Of a DNA stretch of 64,000 nucleotides, positions 53,644-63,977 are shown in pieces. The stretch is taken from positions 558,001 through 622,000 of the forward strand of contig NZ_QYUM01000004.1 of the NCBI RefSeq assembly GCF_003590775.1, written 5' to 3'. Each line of letters starts with the position of its first letter. The stretch's first letter is position 1. Both the position numbers and the translations under genes were made by a program. Source of the stretch: Sphingomonas cavernae (GTDB lineage: Bacteria; Pseudomonadota; Alphaproteobacteria; Sphingomonadales; Sphingomonadaceae). The notes beneath the pieces were generated by a model. It was given only the letters and a program-made list of their open reading frames with translations. It did no database searches and was not told where the DNA came from.

Positions 53644-54672
53644 TCAGCCCAGGCAGTTTTCGACCAGCCGGTCGAACGCCGCACCGCCACGGATCGGATC
53701 GGCGACGGGCAAGCCCAGCCTTTCGCTTTCCGCCGCGATCAGCTTCGCCGCTTCCGCGTCGTTCAGCCGCGCGGTGTTGAACGAGACACCCCCGCAGCGG
53801 ATGGCCGGATTGGTGCGAGCGCCGAGCCTGAGCGTCAAGTCGATCGTCTCGTCGACGCTCGGCAGCTCATAGCCCGCTGTGCCAAGCATCGCGGTGCGCC
53901 CGGGTTCGTGGCAGACGACGACCACGTCGGGCTGGCTGCCATGGAGCAGGCCGAGCGACACCGCTGCATAGGCGGGGTGAAAAAGCGATCCCTGTCCCTC
54001 GATCACGTCCCAGTGATCGGAGCCGGCATCGGGGCTCAGCATTTCGGCCGCCCCCGCCTCGAAATCCGAGACCACTGCGTCCATCGGCATGCCGCCGCCC
54101 GCGATCATGATGCCCGTCTGGCCGGTGGCGCGGAAATCGCAATCGAGTCCGCGCGCGAAAAAGGCGTTGGCGAGCGCGAGCGCGGTGTATTTCTTGCCTA
54201 CAGCGCAATCGGTGCCGACCGCGAGCAGCCGCTTGCCCGCGCGCTTGCGACCCGTGCCGACCGGAATGCCGGTCGGGGGCGTACGCACGTCGATCAGGCG
54301 GCGCCCCTGCGCGGCGGCAGTATCGGCCAGCGCGGGCAGCGCGGCGAGCCCCATGTGCATGCCGCTCACGATGTCGAGCCCCGCTTCGAGCGCCTCGACC
54401 AGCGGCGCGATCCAGGTGTCGCCGATCACGCCACCGCTGTTGGCGACACCGATCACCAGCGAACGTGCACCACGCGCCCTGGCTTCGGCAGGGCTCATGC
54501 GCTCAAGCCCCGTGCTGACCGCGGCGCCGTCGCAGGCGAACTCGCCTACGCACTTGCTCCCCGCCCAATCACGCAAGCCGAACGCGGTCTTGGCATAGCC
54601 GGGTTCAACCACGTCGCCGAGAAAGAGCAAATAGGGTTGAGGCAGGGTGGGAGCGACGTACGCGTCTTTCAT
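53644..54672 (-). CDS. DUF1611 protein, DgcN-like (D-glutamate N-acetyltransferase family)
   Basis: A 342-residue P-loop protein: GTDCAVGKK (153-161) lies in a RecA-like C-terminal domain, and a Rossmann-like N-terminal domain has PYLLFLGDVVEPGYAKTAFGL and VIGVANSGG. DgcN of this family acetylates D-glutamate in a D-Glu catabolic route with the racemase DgcA. No DgcA (dipeptide-epimerase-like) gene is in the window. The ATG is chosen because GGAAAG lies just upstream and a promoter/operator module lies 30 bp before it; an upstream ATG would be almost leaderless. Confidence 0.82.
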   Translation of the reverse strand: MKDAYVAPTLPQPYLLFLGDVVEPGYAKTAFGLRDWAGSKCVGEFACDGAAVSTGLERMSPAEARARGARSLVIGVANSGGVIGDTWIAPLVEALEAGLDIVSGMHMGLAALPALADTAAAQGRRLIDVRTPPTGIPVGTGRKRAGKRLLAVGTDCAVGKKYTALALANAFFARGLDCDFRATGQTGIMIAGGGMPMDAVVSDFEAGAAEMLSPDAGSDHWDVIEGQGSLFHPAYAAVSLGLLHGSQPDVVVVCHEPGRTAMLGTAGYELPSVDETIDLTLRLGARTNPAIRCGGVSFNTARLNDAEAAKLIAAESERLGLPVADPIRGGAAFDRLVENCLG

Positions 54673-54701
54673 CAGCTTTCCATCCCCGCCCATTCGTACA
54701 T

Positions 54702-54735
54702 ATTATCCTAATTGAGACAATAAAGTCCCAATTAG
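54702..54735 (-). promoter_or_regulatory. Promoter/operator module 1 (DUF1611 unit)
   Basis: Read on the minus strand: -35 TTGGGA (54726-54731), 18 bp, -10 GATAAT (54702-54707). The inverted repeat CTAATTGAGAC-AATAAA-GTCCCAATTAG (54708-54735, 10 of 11 arm pairs) fills the spacer and covers the -35. The same module stands at 58278-58311. A dimeric repressor bound here would block RNA polymerase; the XRE-cupin protein encoded next to module 2 is the prime candidate. Confidence 0.72.
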
Positions 54736-54766
54736 AAAATTGTCAACGCGATTAATTGCGATCTGG

Positions 54767-56068
54767 TCATTCAGCGTGGGATCGAGCAATGACGCCGCCC
54801 TTCATCACGAAAGCCATCGATTCCAGCGTGCGGACGTCGGCCAGCGGATCGCCCTTCACCGCGATGATATCCGCCGCCTTGCCCGCGGTGAGCGTTCCCA
54901 CTTCCTGTTCAAGACCGGTATGCGCCGCACCCCAGACCGTCGCCGAACGTATCGCGTCGAGGGGGGTGAGCCCTGCCTTCACCATCAGCGTGAACTCGCG
55001 CGCATTCTGGCCATGCGGCGATACCGCTGAATCGGTTCCGAAAGCGATCCGGACGCCGCCTTCGTGCGCGCGGCGGAGCGCGTCGACCATGAGCGGCCCC
55101 ACCTGACGCGCCTTCGCGCGCACCGGCTCAGGCATCCAGGCAGCGGTTTCCGCCTGACGTCCGACGGTGTCGCCGGCCATCAGCGTTGGGACGAGATAGC
55201 TGCCCTTGGCCTTGAACAGCCGGATCGATTCGGCGTCGAGATAGGTCCCATGCTCGACTGAATCCACGCCCGCGCGCAGCGCGGCATTGACGCCGTCGGT
55301 GCCGTGCGCGTGCGCTGCTACCTTTCGGCCCAGCCGATGCGCGGTCTGCACGATCGAGCTCAGCTCCTCGTCACTCATCTGCTGACCCAGCCCGGCCGAG
55401 GTGTTGGACATCACGCCGCCTGTCGATGCAGTCTTGATGATGTCGGCACCCTGCTGAATGGCTACACGCACCGCGCGCGCACAATCGTCGGCGCCCGAAC
55501 ACAGCGTGGGCGACCGAAACAGCTCGAGGATTTCGTGGCGATAGCCATGCGCATCACCGTGCCCGCCATGCGCGGCGACGCCGCCCGCCGCAATGATCCG
55601 GGGGCCGCTGACCTTGCCCGCCGCGATCGCATCGCGCAGCGCGTTGATTGCCTCTACGTCGGCCCCCAGATCGACGACGGTCGTGAAGCCGGCGCGCAGT
55701 GTACGCTCCGCATAGACAACGCCGTCGAACGCCTGGTCGGTCGTTGATTTGGTCACCGCGTCGAGCCGGCTTGAGGGGCTGGATTCAAAGGTGATGTGCA
55801 CATGGCTGTCTATGAAGCCGGGCAGCACGAACGCGTCGCGCAGGTCGATCACCTTCGCTCCATCCTCGGCAACGAAACCATCGCGGATCTCGACGATGCG
55901 GCCACCACTGACGACGATGGTCTTGGCTTTGTCGACGCGCCCGCTTGACGGATCGGCGAGCAAGCTGCCGGCCTGGATGAAGGTGCGCGGTTCGGCATTG
56001 CCCTGCGCCGATGCCGGCTGCGCGCCGGCGGCAAACATTGCTGCCGCGAGCAATATGGTCTTCTTCAT
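54767..56068 (-). CDS. Secreted metal-dependent amidohydrolase
   Basis: A 433-residue amidohydrolase with a signal peptide (MKKTILLAAAMFAAGAQPASAQ). Metal ligands are HVH (GFIDSHVHITF), the carboxylated Lys in DIIKTASTGG, His in AAHAHGTDGV and VEHGTYLD, and Asp in FGTDSAVSPHG. It belongs to the prolidase/Xaa-Arg peptidase-imidazolonepropionase-like group, whose members cleave Xaa-Pro, Xaa-Arg or N-acyl-amino-acid bonds. Periplasmic location fits peptide processing before import. It follows the serine hydrolase gene, separated by a hairpin. Confidence 0.9.
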   Translation of the reverse strand: MKKTILLAAAMFAAGAQPASAQGNAEPRTFIQAGSLLADPSSGRVDKAKTIVVSGGRIVEIRDGFVAEDGAKVIDLRDAFVLPGFIDSHVHITFESSPSSRLDAVTKSTTDQAFDGVVYAERTLRAGFTTVVDLGADVEAINALRDAIAAGKVSGPRIIAAGGVAAHGGHGDAHGYRHEILELFRSPTLCSGADDCARAVRVAIQQGADIIKTASTGGVMSNTSAGLGQQMSDEELSSIVQTAHRLGRKVAAHAHGTDGVNAALRAGVDSVEHGTYLDAESIRLFKAKGSYLVPTLMAGDTVGRQAETAAWMPEPVRAKARQVGPLMVDALRRAHEGGVRIAFGTDSAVSPHGQNAREFTLMVKAGLTPLDAIRSATVWGAAHTGLEQEVGTLTAGKAADIIAVKGDPLADVRTLESMAFVMKGGVIARSHAE

Positions 56069-56096
56069 GGTGATCCCCTTGATTTCCGATCGGCGG

Positions 56097-56148
56097 TTCG
56101 GCGGGACGTCGCAGCGCGTTTACAGGGAGCACGCGACGCCCCGCCGAA
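56097..56148 (-). other. Large hairpin between serine hydrolase and amidohydrolase genes
   Basis: 16-bp arms (56097-56112 and 56133-56148; 15 of 16 pairs, TTCGGCGGGACGTCGC) with a 20-nt loop lie in the 130-bp gap of a probable two-gene operon. No T run follows on either strand. It may protect or attenuate the transcript, setting a lower level for the downstream amidohydrolase. Confidence 0.6.
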
Positions 56149-56198
56149 TTCCGCTGGCCGTCTCTGAGAGCATGCGACGGCCAACGAAATACTGTGCT

Positions 56199-58184
56199 TC
56201 AGTAACTCACCCCAAAGCTGATGAGCTTGAAGCCCAACGCTGCCCAGAGCGCGAAGAAGGCAGCGAGCACGAGCACCACGCTCCACAGCCTGGAGAACCA
56301 CCCGCGCTTGCCTTTCAACGCGCGCCAGGCGTTCCAAAGCGCGATCCCCAGCATCCCGAAAAATGCGACCACGCTCAGGATCTGGAGCAGATAGACCAGC
56401 CAGTCGAGGCGCCCGCTCAGCAGATCATAGTCGGACATCATCGCGCCGATCGCCGCCGCCCAGCCGATCAGCACCGCCACGACCAACGCAGCAAAGCCCC
56501 GTACGAGACGATAGGCGCTGAGGTCATCGCCCGCGAAACCGAGCTTCGCACCGTAGCGCCGTCGCGCAATCGCTCCGATCGGCCACGACAGCGCGGTGAT
56601 CGCAAGCGCGCCGATGCTCAACAGCAGCACGGGCGTCAGCCACGCGGTCGAAAGATACCATGGTGCAGGCTCAAGCATCATGAAGGGCGAGATATCGTCG
56701 AAGCTCAGCCGCACGACCTTGCCGTTGACCACTTTGGCAGCCATCCGTTCGTGCCCGCCAACCTCGCGCCAGACAAAGGGCTCAGTCTCCACCCATTTGC
56801 GCGGCGCGCCGCCCAGTCCGGGAATGAAGCCGATAAGCGGGCCGTTCTGAGCGTCCAGGCCGACCTTCACTTGCCCCACCAGGCCAAGCGCCCTGAAGAA
56901 GCTCGAGTCCGCGCGGCGCGTGTTGACATAATTGCCGACAAGCATCCGCGCATGCTCCGCGGCGATCTTGGCGTCGACGCGCCCTTCAGCGATGGTTGCA
57001 GGGAAATAGCGATCGGCAAATTGCTCGAAGAGCGCGGTACGGATCGCCCCCGACGCACCTTGATTGCCCGCGCTGTTGACCGAGATGTAAACGCCCGTCT
57101 TGTGCGCAGGGAACAGCCAGAGATAGCTGTGGAACCACTGTGTGTCGCCGCCATGGCCGATCGCGGTCTGGCCGTTAATCTGCTGCTCGTAGAAGCCCAG
57201 CGCCATGCGATTCAGCGGCGGCACCATGTCGAGCGTGGTGGTGTGCATCATCCTCGCGGTTTCGGGTTTGAGCAGCACGCCGCCATTGTCGAGATGCGCG
57301 ATCATGAATTTGGCCATGTCCGCGCCCGTAGCGGCGAGGCTGCCCGCGGGTGCCTGGCTGACGAACTCATAGGGCTTGGGATCTCCCGATCCACGGGCAT
57401 AACCCTTCGACATCAAGGACTGGAGACTGGCGGGAAGCGGCTGGCGGAAGCTCGACCGCGTCATCCCGATCCGCTGGAAGATGTTGCGCTCGACATAGTC
57501 GTCGAACGGCAGCCCCGACGCACGCTGGACGATATAACCGGCGAGCGCGGTGGCATAGTTGGAATAGGCCGGCGTCGTTCCCGGCGCAAAAATGCGCTCA
57601 GGCGTCCAGCGCTTCATCAGCTCGCCGAGCGGGACTGCGGCCTTGGGGTCCGATGTGATCAGGCCGCGGAGCGATTCCTCGAAACCCGCGGTATGCGTCA
57701 TGATATTCCTGAGCGTGATCGGCTTGCCGTCGCGCGGGGGAATCTTGAAATCGAGATAGGCGTTGACGTCCTTGTCGAGGTCGAGCTTGCCTTGTTCGAC
57801 GAGCTGCATCACCGCGGTCCAGGTAAAGAGCTTGGAGACCGAGCCCGGACGGAACAATGTCGCGTTCGGATCGACCGGCTTGCGCGTGGCGACATCGGCA
57901 AACCCATAGCCGCGCTGCGTCAGCACCTGGCCATCCTTGACCACGACCACCACCGCGCCCGCCACGTCGCCGCGCTGGAGCGCATAAGGCATATAGCCAT
58001 CGAGCCAGGCATCGACATCGGCGCGGGTGAGCTGCGGCGTGCCGGGAATTGGTGCTGCCGCTGCCGCTGCGGGCGCTGTTGTGAGAGCCGGCGAAACGGG
58101 CGTGGGTTGTTGTGTAAGCGCAGGCATGGCCGCCAGTCCGGCCAACGCGGCCAGCCCTGCGACCGCGATCTTGATCGAACGCAT
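56199..58184 (-). CDS. Serine hydrolase, class C beta-lactamase fold, with C-terminal membrane domain
   Basis: A 661-residue exported protein. After a signal peptide, the penicillin-binding/AmpC-type domain (about residues 52-400) has S115-V-S-K118 (PGSVSKLF), YSNYATAL as the Y-x-N element and GHGGDTQWF at the K-T-G position. The last 150 residues hold about four TM helices. Relatives are D-aminopeptidases, esterases and peptidoglycan-active enzymes. The start is the ATG with GGGAGGGA upstream. The 87-nt leader starts at promoter module 2, so it shares control with the DUF1611 unit. Confidence 0.88.
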   Translation of the reverse strand: MRSIKIAVAGLAALAGLAAMPALTQQPTPVSPALTTAPAAAAAAPIPGTPQLTRADVDAWLDGYMPYALQRGDVAGAVVVVVKDGQVLTQRGYGFADVATRKPVDPNATLFRPGSVSKLFTWTAVMQLVEQGKLDLDKDVNAYLDFKIPPRDGKPITLRNIMTHTAGFEESLRGLITSDPKAAVPLGELMKRWTPERIFAPGTTPAYSNYATALAGYIVQRASGLPFDDYVERNIFQRIGMTRSSFRQPLPASLQSLMSKGYARGSGDPKPYEFVSQAPAGSLAATGADMAKFMIAHLDNGGVLLKPETARMMHTTTLDMVPPLNRMALGFYEQQINGQTAIGHGGDTQWFHSYLWLFPAHKTGVYISVNSAGNQGASGAIRTALFEQFADRYFPATIAEGRVDAKIAAEHARMLVGNYVNTRRADSSFFRALGLVGQVKVGLDAQNGPLIGFIPGLGGAPRKWVETEPFVWREVGGHERMAAKVVNGKVVRLSFDDISPFMMLEPAPWYLSTAWLTPVLLLSIGALAITALSWPIGAIARRRYGAKLGFAGDDLSAYRLVRGFAALVVAVLIGWAAAIGAMMSDYDLLSGRLDWLVYLLQILSVVAFFGMLGIALWNAWRALKGKRGWFSRLWSVVLVLAAFFALWAALGFKLISFGVSY

Positions 58185-58277
58185 CGAGTCCCTCCCTTCC
58201 CCTGTTCCCGTCGCGCAAAACACTCGACATTTGCGCGCCACGCTGCGACGGAATATTATATTGATAAATGACGCGAT

Positions 58278-58311
58278 ATTGTCCTAATCGAGATATAATG
58301 AGCCCAATTAG
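58278..58311 (-). promoter_or_regulatory. Promoter/operator module 2 (serine hydrolase unit and regulator)
   Basis: Minus strand -35 TTGGGC (58302-58307), 18 bp, -10 GACAAT (58278-58283): the same spacing and register as module 1. The inverted repeat CTAATCGAGAT-ATAATG-AGCCCAATTAG (58284-58311) pairs at 8 of 11 positions. The conserved tail AGAAAAnTGTCAA follows both modules on the plus strand. Being in the divergent region, it can also control the XRE-cupin gene. Confidence 0.7.
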
Positions 58312-58368
58312 AAAAATGTCAAATGATGCGTTTTTCCTGACCCTTCCCTGCGGAAAGCGGCGTGCCGT

Positions 58369-59010
58369 ATGAAATCCGATCAACCCACTTTGGGCATGCT
58401 TCTGCGCGGCTTGCGCACGCGCAACGACTGGACGCTCAAGGAAATGAGCGACAGATGCGGCATTCCCGTGTCGACGCTGTCAAAGGTCGAGCACGATCGT
58501 TTGACGCTCACCTATGACAAGCTCCAGCAGTTGAGCCAGCGGCTGAACATCCGCATGTCCGAGCTGTTCGCCGAGGGCGACGCAGGCCCCGAAGCGCCCG
58601 TCACGGGACGCCGCAGCATCGGCAGCCTCGACCGCGCCATCCGCGTGAACACGAGCAATTACGACTATTATTATCTCTGCACCGAACTGCGCCGGAAGCG
58701 CATGATTCCGCTGATCACGCGGATCCGCGCGAAGTCCGCCAAGGAATTCGGTGAGCCCGTTCGCCATCCCGGCGAGGAGTTCGTCTATGTCATCCGCGGA
58801 CGGATCGTGGTTCACACCGAATTCTACGACCCGTTGCCACTCGAAGAGGGCGAATCGATCTATCTCGATTCGAGCATGGGCCACGCCTATGTCACGGCCG
58901 ACGGTTGCGACGAGGCTATCGTTCTCGGTGTATGCTCGAGCGCGGAAAACGACCTGATGGATTCACTGATGAACCTGCACGGCGACGACGCGACACTGGT
59001 CACCGAATAG
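58369..59010 (+). CDS. XRE-family regulator with C-terminal cupin domain
   Basis: A 213-residue regulator. The HTH is at residues about 8-62 (LGMLLRGLRTRNDWTLKEMSD, STLSKVEHDRLTLTYDKL) and a cupin_2 effector domain at about 140-205 (HPGEEFVYVIRGRIVVHTEFY, EGESIYLDSSMGHAYV). HTH-cupin proteins usually control nearby amino-acid, polyamine or peptide catabolic genes and sense a small metabolite. It is divergent from the serine hydrolase, with an inverted repeat between them that recurs before the DUF1611 gene. Confidence 0.9.
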   Translation: MKSDQPTLGMLLRGLRTRNDWTLKEMSDRCGIPVSTLSKVEHDRLTLTYDKLQQLSQRLNIRMSELFAEGDAGPEAPVTGRRSIGSLDRAIRVNTSNYDYYYLCTELRRKRMIPLITRIRAKSAKEFGEPVRHPGEEFVYVIRGRIVVHTEFYDPLPLEEGESIYLDSSMGHAYVTADGCDEAIVLGVCSSAENDLMDSLMNLHGDDATLVTE

Positions 59011-59124
59011 ACCGGATATCCTGGCTACGATTTGGCGGATTGCGATCGCCGGGGGGAAACATATCTATGATACCTCGTACGGCCGATTTGATGTACGGCC
59101 GGGGTTCACTTTGGGAGACGATCA

Positions 59125-59307
59125 TTGACTGACGGCAGCAGCAACGCCGAAGACACCAACACCGATCGCCGCGACGCCGACGCAGGCAAGCGCGGACGCT
59201 GGGGCGCTGCCGGGCTTGGCGCCGCAATCGGATCGGCGGCGATCGTGGCCGCGCTGCTCTACGTCAAATCCTCAAAGGAAAAGAACAAGGACAAGCGCGA
59301 GAGCTGA
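59125..59307 (+). CDS. 60-residue single-pass membrane protein
   Basis: Starts at TTG with GGGAGAC 8 bp upstream. A polar, Asp/Arg-rich N-terminus is followed by one TM helix (GAAGLGAAIGSAAIVAALLYV) and a Lys-rich tail (KSSKEKNKDKRES), which predicts an N-out, C-in or tail-in topology. Small proteins of this form are common and uncharacterised. It precedes the SDR gene by 18 bp and is probably co-transcribed. Confidence 0.6.
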   Translation: MTDGSSNAEDTNTDRRDADAGKRGRWGAAGLGAAIGSAAIVAALLYVKSSKEKNKDKRES

Positions 59308-59325
59308 GCTGAAAGGACGGGGCGC

Positions 59326-60111
59326 ATGACCAGGGCAGTCGCACTCATTACAGGCGCGTCTGCCGGTCTCGGCGTCCGCTTTGCCGAAGGGCTCGCGGCC
59401 GAAAAACGCGACCTGCTGCTCGTCGCGCGGCGCGCCGACCGGCTCGAGGCGCTTGCCGCCAGATTGACCGCCGAGCATGGTGTCACCGTCGACGTCATCG
59501 CGATCGACCTGTCCGCCCCCGACGCACCGCGCACGCTAATCGACAAGGCGCATGCACGCGGCCTCTCGATTGTAACGCTCGTCAACAATGCGGGTTTCGG
59601 CGCACGTGGCGCGTTCGACGGCCTCGATCTCGCCAGGCAAATCGAGATGATCGATCTCAACTGCCGCGCGCTGGTGGCGCTGTGCCATCTCGTCCTGCCC
59701 GGCATGATCGCGCGCGGAAAAGGCGAGATCCTCAACGTCGCCTCGACCGCGGCCTTCCAGCCCGGGCCATGGATGGCGGTGTATTATGCGACCAAGGCGT
59801 TCGTGCTGAGCTTTTCCGAGGCGCTGCATGAGGAGATGAAGGACAAGGGCGTGCACGTGTCGGCACTCTGCCCCGGCCCCACCCGAACCGAATTCGCCGA
59901 TGTGGCGAATATGAAAGATTCCGAGCTGTTCAAGCGCTTCGCCACCGACCCCGACCGGGTCGTGCGCGACGGCTTGACCGCGCTTCGAGCCAACCGCGCA
60001 GTCAAGGTGTCAGGCGTGATGAACGCGGCGATGGCGGGCTCGATCCGCTTCACCCCACGCGGATTGGCACGGCGCATCGCAGCGTCTCTGCAAAGGGCGC
60101 GCAGCGACTAG
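59326..60111 (+). CDS. Short-chain dehydrogenase/reductase (classical SDR)
   Basis: A 261-residue NAD(P)-dependent oxidoreductase. The cofactor motif is TGASAGLG, NNAG is present (LVNNAGFGARG), and the catalytic tetrad is Asn/Ser (NVASTAA), Tyr-x-x-x-Lys (YYATKAF). The DltE-like PGPTRTEF follows. The substrate is unknown. GAAAGGACGG precedes the ATG. It is convergent with the bkd operon, whose E2 gene ends 27 bp away. Confidence 0.9.
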   Translation: MTRAVALITGASAGLGVRFAEGLAAEKRDLLLVARRADRLEALAARLTAEHGVTVDVIAIDLSAPDAPRTLIDKAHARGLSIVTLVNNAGFGARGAFDGLDLARQIEMIDLNCRALVALCHLVLPGMIARGKGEILNVASTAAFQPGPWMAVYYATKAFVLSFSEALHEEMKDKGVHVSALCPGPTRTEFADVANMKDSELFKRFATDPDRVVRDGLTALRANRAVKVSGVMNAAMAGSIRFTPRGLARRIAASLQRARSD

Positions 60112-60138
60112 CGCCGCTCGACGCACCCCGTGTGATCG

Positions 60139-61455
60139 TCAATCGGCGAACAGAAGAACCGGCGTCTCCAGAAGCTTCCTGACCGCCTGCACATAGCTCG
60201 CCGCATCCCAGCCATCGACGACGCGGTGGTCGCATGAGATCGAGAGGTTCATGAGCTTCGCGACCGCGATCTCGCCGTCCTTGATAACCGGACGCTCGAT
60301 CACGCGGTTGGGCCCGATGATCGCGACCTCGGGCCGGTTGATGACGGGCGTCGTCGCGATGCCACCGAGTGGGCCGAGCGAGGTAACCGTCAGTGTCGAG
60401 CCGGACAGTTCCTCCGACTTCGCCTTGCCGCTGCGCGCGGCGTCGGCGAGGCGTTTGATCTCGGTAGCGAGCTGCCAGACGTTCCGGTCCTGCGCGTCGC
60501 GGATCACGGGCACCATCAGGCCGGCATCGGTCTGCGTCGCCATGCCCAGATGCACCGACCCGTGACGCGTCACCACGCCCGCCTCGTCGTCGTAGCGCGC
60601 GTTGATCATCGGGAATTGCGGCAGCGCCTTGCAGATCGCGACGATCATCAGCGGCAGCATGGTGAGCTTGGGCTTGTCACCGCGATTGGCGTTCAATGCC
60701 TCGCGCATCGCCTCCAGTTCGGTGACGTCGATTTCCTCGACATAGGTGAAGTGCGGGATGTGGCGCTTGGACGCCTGCATGTTCTCGGCAATGCGGCGAC
60801 GCATGCCGATAACCTTGATCGCCTCGTCGGCGCGCTTTGCCGACACGCCCGGCACGCGGAAACCCTGACCGGTGTTGTAGGTGAGGTACGCGTCGAGATC
60901 GGCATGGCGGATGCGATCGCCCTGCGCGGGGCGCACGTGCGAGAGGTCGATGCCTAGTGCCTTGGCGCGGTCGCGTACGGCGGGGGATGCGAGAACGAGG
61001 TGCCCGTCACCGCCGTCCAGGCTGTACGTTCCATGAGCCTTATCGCTGGCCCCGGTACCGCTCGGGCTGAGCTTGTCGAAGCCCATCCCTTCTTCTTTCT
61101 CTTCAGCCACCGGGCTGGAAGGCAAGGGTTGGGCTTCGACAGGCTCAGCCCGAACGGGTTGTGGAGCGGGAGCGACTTCGTCCGCCTTGGGCGCAACCTC
61201 GACTGCCACCTCGCCCTCGGTTTCGATCACCACGAGCATCGCGCCGATCGAGACGACATCGCCGACCTCGCCCGCGACCTCGACGACCTTGCCCGACACA
61301 GGCGATTCCATCTCGACGGTCGCCTTGTCGGTCATCATGTCGGCGATCTGCTGGTCTTCTTCGACCGTGTCGCCCACCTTGACGTGCCATGCAACGATCT
61401 CGGCCTCCGAGATGCCTTCGCCGATATCGGGCAACTTGAACGTGAACAGAGCCAT
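60139..61455 (-). CDS. bkdB: Dihydrolipoamide acyltransferase (E2), branched-chain 2-oxoacid dehydrogenase
   Basis: A 438-residue E2 component. An N-terminal lipoyl domain (residues 1-80) carries Lys44 in MTDKATVEME. A linker follows, then a peripheral subunit-binding domain (about 150-190, SPAVRDRAKALGIDLSHV) and the acyltransferase domain with catalytic His410 in CDHRVVDGWD. It transfers acyl groups to CoA in valine, leucine and isoleucine degradation. The linker contains a dispersed inverted repeat in frame. It is the last gene of an E1alpha-E1beta-E2 operon. E3 is not in the window. Confidence 0.92.
   Translation of the reverse strand: MALFTFKLPDIGEGISEAEIVAWHVKVGDTVEEDQQIADMMTDKATVEMESPVSGKVVEVAGEVGDVVSIGAMLVVIETEGEVAVEVAPKADEVAPAPQPVRAEPVEAQPLPSSPVAEEKEEGMGFDKLSPSGTGASDKAHGTYSLDGGDGHLVLASPAVRDRAKALGIDLSHVRPAQGDRIRHADLDAYLTYNTGQGFRVPGVSAKRADEAIKVIGMRRRIAENMQASKRHIPHFTYVEEIDVTELEAMREALNANRGDKPKLTMLPLMIVAICKALPQFPMINARYDDEAGVVTRHGSVHLGMATQTDAGLMVPVIRDAQDRNVWQLATEIKRLADAARSGKAKSEELSGSTLTVTSLGPLGGIATTPVINRPEVAIIGPNRVIERPVIKDGEIAVAKLMNLSISCDHRVVDGWDAASYVQAVRKLLETPVLLFAD
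61061..61154. repeat. Inverted repeat element within the E2 linker
   Basis: Arms at 61061-61085 and 61130-61154 match at 23 of 25 positions (core CTTCGACAGGCTCAGCCCGA and its complement) around a 44-bp centre. The core sequence is one I recall as a very common sphingomonad intergenic palindrome. It is read in frame within the flexible E2 linker as VRAEPVEAQPLP ... GFDKLSPSG. Confidence 0.8.
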
Positions 61456-61461
61456 GGCCGG

Positions 61462-63845
<2,384 letters not shown>

Positions 63846-63932
63846 TCACTGCCACATATTTATTATCAGAGCGCGTTATAAAATTTCAAACCCCGACTCC
63901 AGCATTGAATCGCGATAGTCCCGGTCCGGCCG

Positions 63933-63977
63933 CAAAAACCCAAAAAACAGGGGCCGCGGGTGATATCCCGCGACCCC
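63933..63977 (-). terminator. Intrinsic terminator for a gene beyond the right edge
   Basis: Stem GGGGCCGCGGG/CCCGCGACCCC (63950-63960 and 63967-63977, 10 of 11 pairs) with a TGATAT loop. On the minus strand it is followed by T-rich sequence (complement of 63933-63948). It would end a minus-strand transcript coming from the right. The last 22 bp of the window show no recognisable coding end. Confidence 0.75.

Noticed and set aside
55749-58271. An 840-codon plus-strand frame antisense to the amidohydrolase and serine hydrolase
   Set aside because: Both minus-strand genes have signal peptides, catalytic motifs and ribosome-binding sites; the plus-strand translation is low-complexity.
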